Assembly: GCA_017853515.1 (NCBI GenBank)
Contig: JAFMJK010000072.1
Span: forward strand, 1-9,581
Direction of reading: 5' to 3'
Length of the DNA stretch: 9,581 nucleotides
DNA from: Chthoniobacterales bacterium
GTDB taxonomy: Bacteria; Verrucomicrobiota; Verrucomicrobiia; Chthoniobacterales; JACTMZ01
The notes beneath the pieces are model-generated. The model saw only the letters and a program-made list of their open reading frames with translations, did not search any database and had not been told where the DNA came from. Shown piece after piece: positions 1-4,520 of this stretch; the stretch's first letter is position 1, and each line of letters begins with the position of its first letter. The translations under genes and the position numbers were made by a program.

Positions 1-2
1 TC

Positions 3-29
3 TTCGAGGCCAACGGTATCAAACCTTGA
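3..29 (+). CDS. C-terminal tail of a preceding gene (partial)
   Basis: The frame beginning at base 3 reads FEANGIKP and then TGA at 27-29. The next gene can start with TTG at 26-28, giving a TTGA stop-start overlap of the same kind as the other junctions in this window. That makes it likely that these codons are the end of a real upstream CDS on the same transcript. Eight residues are too few to name a family. It could be chance, because the downstream gene's own frame is also open to the left edge. Confidence 0.4.
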   Translation, partial: FEANGIKP

Positions 30-841
30 ACGAGTTTCTTTTATTCGCCGGTCTGGTCGTCTTCACTGCGGCCTGTTTCCAATTCGCCCATCCCGTCATT
101 CGCCGCTTGGGCCTGCTCGGCATGGCGGTGACGGTTTTTGCCGCGGGCTATCTGCTTTCGGGAAATCTCTGGATCGGTGCGGCCTGCGTGGGAGTCCTGC
201 TCATGCTTCCGTGGATCGAAATCCTCCTGCGTATCCGCAAGCTGCGCCTGCCCTTGCGAAAGCACTTGCGGCAGACCGCGCCGCCAACGCGCGAGATTTT
301 TCCGGAGTTGGACGAAATTACCAACGAGATTGAATCTGTCGGATTCGAACATGTGGCCGACCTCGGTTGGGAGATGGACGGCTACCGCCAATTCTTGCGC
401 CTTTACGCTCATCCGCAGCGGCGCGAGGAGGCCGCCATCACGTGCGTGGAGCAAAACCAGATCGGCTTCCATTTCGCCAGCGTGACCTCGCGTGCCGGCG
501 ACAATTCGGTTTACACCACATGGAACTGCCCGGTGTCTTCCAGTCTCAAGACGCCGCCGGCCGTTCATCTCAACCGCATGGGCGGTGAAATCCGCTTCGA
601 TGCGCTGCTCGCCGGGCACGACCAGTTCCTCGCTGCGGCCGGACTGCAACGCGAGAGCTTGCGCGCAGTCGATGCGGACTCGGTGCGGTCCGCGGTGGAG
701 TGCGATATGGAATCGCAGATGCAGCACAATCTTCGCGAAGGACTCTTGGAGCGGGCCGACGACGGGCACGGACGCTACTCTTGGCGCGGAATGCTTTTCT
801 TGTGGTTCCAGGTGCTGCGCGATATTTTCCGGCTCTCGTGA
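26..841 (+). CDS. Membrane-anchored protein of unknown function
   Basis: I do not recognise the family. The protein is 271 residues from TTG at 26. The N-terminus has about three hydrophobic segments (residues 4-20, 28-44 and 47-68), followed by a basic stretch (about 69-82, rich in Arg, Lys and Leu) that should be the cytoplasmic boundary by the positive-inside rule. Residues 88-250 form a soluble domain with aromatic and acidic content, including the stretch TTWNCPVSSSLKTPP near 164-178. The C-terminus (256-270) is amphipathic to hydrophobic. The start is uncertain: TTG overlaps the TGA of the preceding frame, but the frame is open to the left edge, so the gene could begin outside the window. 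There is no clear Shine-Dalgarno; a GAGG at 6-9 is rather far upstream. Its stop (839-841) overlaps a possible GTG start of deoC at 838, so it is probably cotranscribed with deoC. Membrane location is inferred; function is unknown. Confidence 0.75.
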   Translation: MNEFLLFAGLVVFTAACFQFAHPVIRRLGLLGMAVTVFAAGYLLSGNLWIGAACVGVLLMLPWIEILLRIRKLRLPLRKHLRQTAPPTREIFPELDEITNEIESVGFEHVADLGWEMDGYRQFLRLYAHPQRREEAAITCVEQNQIGFHFASVTSRAGDNSVYTTWNCPVSSSLKTPPAVHLNRMGGEIRFDALLAGHDQFLAAAGLQRESLRAVDADSVRSAVECDMESQMQHNLREGLLERADDGHGRYSWRGMLFLWFQVLRDIFRLS

Positions 842-855
842 GAGCCCTGTTCCCC

Positions 856-1752
856 ATGACCAGGCAATCGCCGTCGTTCGGACGGGTCGACCAGATCATG
901 GTCGAAGAACGCGCCGCCACTTTCACCAAACGGAGTATCAAGGCGGACTCGAAAATGCAGGGCCTGCGCCTCGCCTTTTCCATGCTCGACCTGACTACGC
1001 TCGAGGGCCGCGACACGCCGGGAAAGGTCATGACCCTTTGCCACAAAGCGATGCATCCCGCGCCGGAGCGCTACGGGGTGGGGCCGGTTGCCGCGGTCTG
1101 CGTCTACCCGAACCTCGTTCCCGCGGCAAAAGCCTTCCTCCGAGGCTCGACAGTCAAGGTCGCCGCGGTGGCGACTTATTTCCCGAGCGGCCAATCCTCC
1201 TTGAAAACCAAACTCGAGGACACGCGCGTCGCGCTCCGTTCCGGGGCCGATGAGATCGACATGGTCATCGACCGCGCCGCGTTCCTCCGCGGCGAATACG
1301 GCAAAGTGCACGACGAAATCGCGGCAGTGAAGCAGCTCTGCGGTGATGTGCATCTGAAGGTCATTCTCGAGACCGGCGAGCTTGTTACTTACGACAATGT
1401 CCGCGCCGCGAGCATGATCGCCATGCAGGCGGGGGGAGATTTCATCAAGACGTCCACCGGAAAGGTCAGCCCGGCGGCCACACTACCCGTCACGCTCGTA
1501 ATGCTCGATGCCATCCGTGAATTTTTCTTCGCCACCGGCGTGCGCATCGGTATGAAGCCGGCCGGCGGCATCCGCTCGGCCAAGCAGGCGTTGCAGTATT
1601 TGGTCATGGTCAACGAGACGCTCGGCGACGATTGGCTTACGCCGGACCTCTTCCGCCTTGGGGCCAGCACGCTGGCGAATGACATCCTCCTGCAAATCGC
1701 CAAGGGCGTCGATGGACGCTACCAGAGCGGCGACTACTTCTCCCTGCCATGA
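856..1752 (+). CDS. deoC: Deoxyribose-phosphate aldolase
   Basis: Cleaves 2-deoxy-D-ribose 5-phosphate to glyceraldehyde 3-phosphate and acetaldehyde (EC 4.1.2.4), the last step of deoxynucleoside salvage, in the cytosol. From ATG 856 the protein is 298 residues. It carries the family signature DLTTLEG (45-51), GADEIDMVI with the catalytic Asp at D135, LKVILETGEL (167-176), DFIKTSTGK with Schiff-base Lys K198, and MKPAGGIR with the second active-site Lys K234. These match E. coli D102, K167 and K201. It is longer than E. coli DeoC (259) because of about 30 extra N-terminal residues. Internal wording (ASMIAM, PAGGIRSAK, FRLGASTL, C-terminal GRYQ) resembles animal DERA more than the E. coli enzyme, as recalled from memory. 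GTG at 838, overlapping the preceding TGA, is an alternative start, as is ATG 898. The stop overlaps the next gene's ATG. Confidence 0.96.
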   Translation: MTRQSPSFGRVDQIMVEERAATFTKRSIKADSKMQGLRLAFSMLDLTTLEGRDTPGKVMTLCHKAMHPAPERYGVGPVAAVCVYPNLVPAAKAFLRGSTVKVAAVATYFPSGQSSLKTKLEDTRVALRSGADEIDMVIDRAAFLRGEYGKVHDEIAAVKQLCGDVHLKVILETGELVTYDNVRAASMIAMQAGGDFIKTSTGKVSPAATLPVTLVMLDAIREFFFATGVRIGMKPAGGIRSAKQALQYLVMVNETLGDDWLTPDLFRLGASTLANDILLQIAKGVDGRYQSGDYFSLP

Positions 1753-3287
1753 GCAAAAAATCGAAAAAACTCGTCACCCGCGCGGCCACCTTGGCTGCCC
1801 CGGACCACGCCGCCCCCGTGCCCGCGCGCGACCGTCATCTGCGTTTCAACGAACGCTGGAATTACTCGCCGGCTCCCGAGGTCCACACCGACGTCACGAT
1901 CAAGCCGCGCTACGAACTCTTCATCGGCGGCAAATTTGTCAAACCGTCCTCCGGCAAATATTTCCCCTCGATCAATCCGGCCACGGAGAAACAGCATGCC
2001 GAAATTGCGCAGGGCTCGGCGGCTGATGTGGACAAGGCGGTCAAAGCCGCCCGCCGCGCCTACGAAAAGACGTGGGGAAAAATGCCCGGACGCGAGCGCG
2101 CCAAGTATCTCTTCCGCATCGCCCGACTGCTGCAGGAAAAAATCCGCGATCTCGCGGTGATCGAATCGCTCGATGGCGGCAAAACGATCCGCGAAAGCCG
2201 GAACATCGACCTGCCTCTCGTTGCCGCGCACTTCTTCTACCATGCGGGCTGGGCGGACAAACTCGACTACGCGTTTCCCGGACGCAAACCGCAGCCGCTC
2301 GGCGTGGCCGGACAAATCATCCCTTGGAATTTCCCGCTCCTCATGGCCGCGTGGAAGCTCGCGCCCGCCTTGGCCTGCGGTAACACGTGCGTTCTCAAGC
2401 CGGCCGAGACAACATCGGTAACGGCGATGCACTTGGCTGAGATCCTCGCCGAGGCCGATCTGCCCGAGGGCGTGGTCAACATCGTCACAGGATTCGGCGA
2501 CACCGGCGCGGCCATCGTCAATCATCCGGACATCGACAAGCTCGCATTCACCGGATCGACCGAGGTCGGCAAGATCATTGCCAAGTCGGTTGCCGGCACG
2601 CGCAAGAAGCTGACCCTCGAGCTGGGCGGCAAGGCGGCCAACATCATTTGCGAGGACGCCCCCATCGACCAAGCCATCGAGGGCATTATTCAAGGCATCT
2701 ACTTCAACCAGGGCCACGTCTGCTGCGCCGGTTCGCGTCTTTTCGTCCAGGAAAGCATCGTCGAGCCGGTCATCCGTCGTCTGCGCAACCGGCTCTCCAC
2801 GCTGCGGGTGGGGGATCCTCTCGACAAAAACACCGACATCGGTGCGATCAACAGCCGCGAGCAACTCGGCAAAATCCGCGAGCTGGTGGCCAGCGGCGAA
2901 AAAGAAGGCGCCGAGCTTTACCAACCGCCGTGCAAACTGCCCTCGAAGGGATTTTTCTTCGCCCCGAGTTTCTTCACCGGAGTGACCGATTCGCATCGCA
3001 TCGCGCAGGAGGAAATCTTCGGTCCCGTTCTGAGTGTCATGACTTTCCGCACCCCGGAAGAAGCGCTCGAGCGCGCCAACAACACGCCCTACGGATTGAG
3101 TGCCGGTGTTTGGACGGACAAAGGCAGCAAAGTGTTCAAGCTCGCGACCCAATTGCGTGCCGGCGTGATCTGGGCCGAGACCTACAACAAGTTCGATCCG
3201 GCCAGCCCGTTCGGCGGCTACAAAGAAAGCGGCTTCGGTCGCGAGGGCGGCAAGCAGGGCCTGCTCAGCTATCTCAAGCTCGAGTAG
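1749..3287 (+). CDS. NAD(P)-dependent aldehyde dehydrogenase
   Basis: A 512-residue member of the ALDH superfamily, oxidising an aldehyde to the acid with NAD(P)+. The ATG at 1749 sits in an ATGA overlap with the deoC stop, so translational coupling is likely, and acetaldehyde from DeoC is the obvious substrate (inference). Visible motifs are PWNFP with oxyanion Asn N194, the nucleotide-fold signature FTGSTEVG (267-274), ELGGK with general base E291, NQGHVCCAGSR with the nucleophile most likely C325 (equivalent to C302 of human ALDH2), EEIFGPV with E422, and SPFGGYKESGFGREGG near the C-terminus. These are typical of hydrolytic class 1/2 enzymes rather than CoA-acylating ones. The core begins near YELFIGGKFV (about 55), leaving about 50 extra N-terminal residues rich in Lys, Ala and Pro. 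I cannot assign a specific enzyme name from sequence alone. No Shine-Dalgarno is visible. Confidence 0.95.
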   Translation: MSKKSKKLVTRAATLAAPDHAAPVPARDRHLRFNERWNYSPAPEVHTDVTIKPRYELFIGGKFVKPSSGKYFPSINPATEKQHAEIAQGSAADVDKAVKAARRAYEKTWGKMPGRERAKYLFRIARLLQEKIRDLAVIESLDGGKTIRESRNIDLPLVAAHFFYHAGWADKLDYAFPGRKPQPLGVAGQIIPWNFPLLMAAWKLAPALACGNTCVLKPAETTSVTAMHLAEILAEADLPEGVVNIVTGFGDTGAAIVNHPDIDKLAFTGSTEVGKIIAKSVAGTRKKLTLELGGKAANIICEDAPIDQAIEGIIQGIYFNQGHVCCAGSRLFVQESIVEPVIRRLRNRLSTLRVGDPLDKNTDIGAINSREQLGKIRELVASGEKEGAELYQPPCKLPSKGFFFAPSFFTGVTDSHRIAQEEIFGPVLSVMTFRTPEEALERANNTPYGLSAGVWTDKGSKVFKLATQLRAGVIWAETYNKFDPASPFGGYKESGFGREGGKQGLLSYLKLE

Positions 3288-3384
3288 CTGGTGAAATTGC
3301 AGCGGCGGAGCACTGTTCTGGGGGCTGAGCGGGGACACGAAAGAGCCGTCCAGGTCACGCTGGTTTTCGTTCGTCTGGCCAGGT

Positions 3385-3446
3385 GGATCGCGCCGTCCCG
3401 GCGCGATATTCCCATCCGAACAATCGCGATGGGGACATCGCGATCC
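3385..3446. repeat. Nested palindromic element A
   Basis: Outer arms GGATCGCG (3385-3392) and CGCGATCC (3439-3446) enclose two hairpins. Hairpin 1 has 9-base arms ATCGCGCCG (3387-3395) and CGGCGCGAT (3399-3407) around a 3-base loop TCC. Hairpin 2 has ATCGCGAT at 3423-3430 and again at 3437-3444 around GGGGAC. The GTCCC at the tip of hairpin 1 (3395-3399) is complementary to GGGAC in the loop of hairpin 2 (3432-3436). An alternative stem pairs CCCATC (3411-3416) with GATGGG (3428-3433). The layout resembles REP/BIME-type dispersed elements; copy number in the genome cannot be seen here. Confidence 0.7.
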
Positions 3447-3471
3447 GTTTGGCGAACGTAGTTTCACGCCT

Positions 3472-3547
3472 CCGAGGGTAGGGACACGCGGCCCGCGTGT
3501 CCGATGGTAAATGAGCGGACGAGCGAGCCGCTCGTCCCTACCTTGGG
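3472..3547. repeat. Nested palindromic element B
   Basis: Outer arms GGTAGGGAC (3477-3485) and GTCCCTACC (3534-3542) match perfectly over 9 bases and imperfectly over 14 (3472-3485 with 3534-3547). Inside are two near-perfect hairpins. One is GGACACGCGG (3482-3491) with CCGCGTGTCC (3493-3502) around a single C. The other is GGACGAGCG (3517-3525) with CGCTCGTCC (3529-3537) around AGC. They are separated by about 14 bases. The design, two hairpins inside an outer inverted repeat and built around GGGAC/GTCCC, is the same as in element A 25 bases upstream. It is probably a dispersed, possibly mobilisable, non-coding element and may also stop or stabilise the converging transcripts (inference). 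Confidence 0.75.
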
Positions 3548-3671
3548 CAGCAGAAGCCCCGTGGGATTCTTTTCCTCTGCGTTCTGCGCCCCCACTCTGC
3601 AGTTGCCCGCCCATTCTGCTGGTCTCCGTAATTCGCACGGATGAAAAAGACGCCCCGCCATGCTCGGACTG

Positions 3672-3730
3672 AACCGCCTCAGCATCCGGGATGCTGTCTC
3701 GGGCGGCGCCCGCCGGCGATTGGAGCGGTT
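3672..3730. repeat. Palindromic structure C
   Basis: An 8-base inverted repeat CAGCATCC (3680-3687) and GGATGCTG (3689-3696) with a 1-base centre is followed by a GC-only palindromic stretch (GGGC/GCCC at 3701-3711, and CGCCGGCG). Short outer arms AACCGC (3672-3677) and GCGGTT (3725-3730) flank them. It is weaker than elements A and B but in the same gap. It may be a degraded relative or a terminator-like hairpin; there is no T-run directly after the main stem. Confidence 0.45.
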
Positions 3731-3861
3731 TTGGTAAAGTTGCTGCTGCTCTGAGCTAAGTGCCGCCGATGGCCTCGCGGCTGTTCGGCAAACTGCCTTT
3801 GTCTGCTGCTGAATGCCTGCGGCCGGTGGGGGCATCGCGCCGGAGACGGCGCGGTCCACCT

Positions 3862-4419
3862 TCAATCAACTTGGCGGCGGCGGGTAGGATCCTGCGGTGC
3901 TTGCGGCAACAGGCTGCGCAGGGAGGCAAGGGCGCCTTTGCGGGGCAGGTTTGATCCGGGTGCGACTCCGCCCACGCAGGTGTCGCCACCCTTTTCGCGC
4001 GCGGCATCGAGGGCGCTTTGCGCGCGGCGCATAAGGTCGTCCGGTCCGCGCTGCTCGTCCGGCACGGCCACGGCCACGCCGACCGAGACTCGGTGGGTGT
4101 GGTCGTCATCGGCTGCGCGCATCGCTTCGACGATCTGCTCGCCCACACGCCGTGCGCCGTGCGGAGGCGTAGCAGGCAGGATGGCGATAAATTCATCGCT
4201 CGCGCGGCGCAGCACGATGTCATTGGTCCGCGCGCAATGAACCTTCATCGCGCGCTCCAAGATCTCGACTCCGACCGCCGTCGCCGATGTGTCGAAAGAA
4301 ACAAGGGCCAAGGTCAGCGGGCTGCTTTCGGCGGCCCCGCGGTTCCATGCGTTCTGCAGGGCTGCGCGGACCTTCTCCTTGGCCTCGAGGGCCGAGAGGG
4401 GCGGGGGGACGGGGGTCAT
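3862..4419 (-). CDS. Stand-alone degenerate GGDEF-domain protein
   Basis: 185 residues, essentially one diverged GGDEF domain without sensor or membrane segments. The domain pattern is visible as LALVSFD (37-43), RRASDEFIAILP (71-82), VSVGVAVAVP (111-120) and a final helix LMRRAQSALDAAREKGGD (129-146). The signature GGDEF reads ASDEF (73-77), and the segment between D43 and the signature is about 12 residues shorter than in the intact cyclase at 7010-7933. The HFK...ND...GH...GD part that binds GTP is therefore missing, and cyclase activity is unlikely. The inhibitory-site motif RxxD is kept as R64-T-N-D67, at exactly the canonical distance from the signature. By analogy with I-site receptors such as PelD, it may bind c-di-GMP (inference). 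The C-terminal 40 residues are basic and unstructured in appearance. It is divergent from the kinase gene, 101 bases from its start, and lacks a Shine-Dalgarno. Confidence 0.8.
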   Translation of the reverse strand: MTPVPPPLSALEAKEKVRAALQNAWNRGAAESSPLTLALVSFDTSATAVGVEILERAMKVHCARTNDIVLRRASDEFIAILPATPPHGARRVGEQIVEAMRAADDDHTHRVSVGVAVAVPDEQRGPDDLMRRAQSALDAAREKGGDTCVGGVAPGSNLPRKGALASLRSLLPQAPQDPTRRRQVD

Positions 4420-4520
4420 GGCGTGAGCTTGGGGCCGCCGCTGGTCCGGTGCAAGCGGCAGATGCGAGAATCATCTTTTTCCTGTTTGCCGCGACCATCG
4501 GACGCGGCTAATTGTTTTTC

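Larger units (their letters stand above)
3288..3861. other. Convergent intergenic gap with palindromic repeats
   Basis: This 574-base stretch lies between the stops of the aldehyde dehydrogenase (+) and the degenerate GGDEF gene (minus). No open frame here shows protein-like composition or a recognisable domain. It holds three separately listed palindromic structures, at 3385-3446, 3472-3547 and 3672-3730. The remaining sequence (3288-3384, 3548-3671, 3731-3861) shows nothing I can name, apart from a short stem TCCGT/ACGGA near 3630-3645. No stem followed by a T-run, as in a standard intrinsic terminator, is seen just after the dehydrogenase stop. The palindromes may serve as the end of both converging transcripts (inference). 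Confidence 0.7.

Noticed and set aside
3423..3444. Repeated ATCGCGAT octamer considered as a HIP1-type cyanobacterial motif
   Set aside because: HIP1 is GCGATCGC; this octamer is different and is explained as the arms of hairpin 2 in element A.
1734..3638. Long 634-codon open frame on the minus strand
   Set aside because: It lies antisense to the aldehyde dehydrogenase, whose motifs are unmistakable. Long antisense frames are expected at this GC content, and the translation has no recognisable domain.
3464..3865. 133-codon minus-strand frame in the intergenic gap
   Set aside because: It is largely a translation of the palindromic elements, with no protein-like pattern.
3756..4223. 155-codon minus-strand frame overlapping the degenerate GGDEF gene
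   Set aside because: It is a different frame of the same strand. The 3862-4419 frame carries the GGDEF-like pattern; this one is low-complexity Arg/Ser/Pro.
4488..4520. GCCGCG/CGCGGC stem (4488-4508) followed by a T-rich stretch, terminator-like
   Set aside because: It lies immediately before the kinase start, points into that gene, has only 6-base arms with a 9-base loop, and has no upstream plus-strand gene to terminate.
4420..4520. Possible sigma-70 promoter TTGCCG with 17 bases to TAATTG
   Set aside because: The -10 match is poor and sits almost on the start codon. Promoters must exist in this divergent gap, but I cannot point to one.
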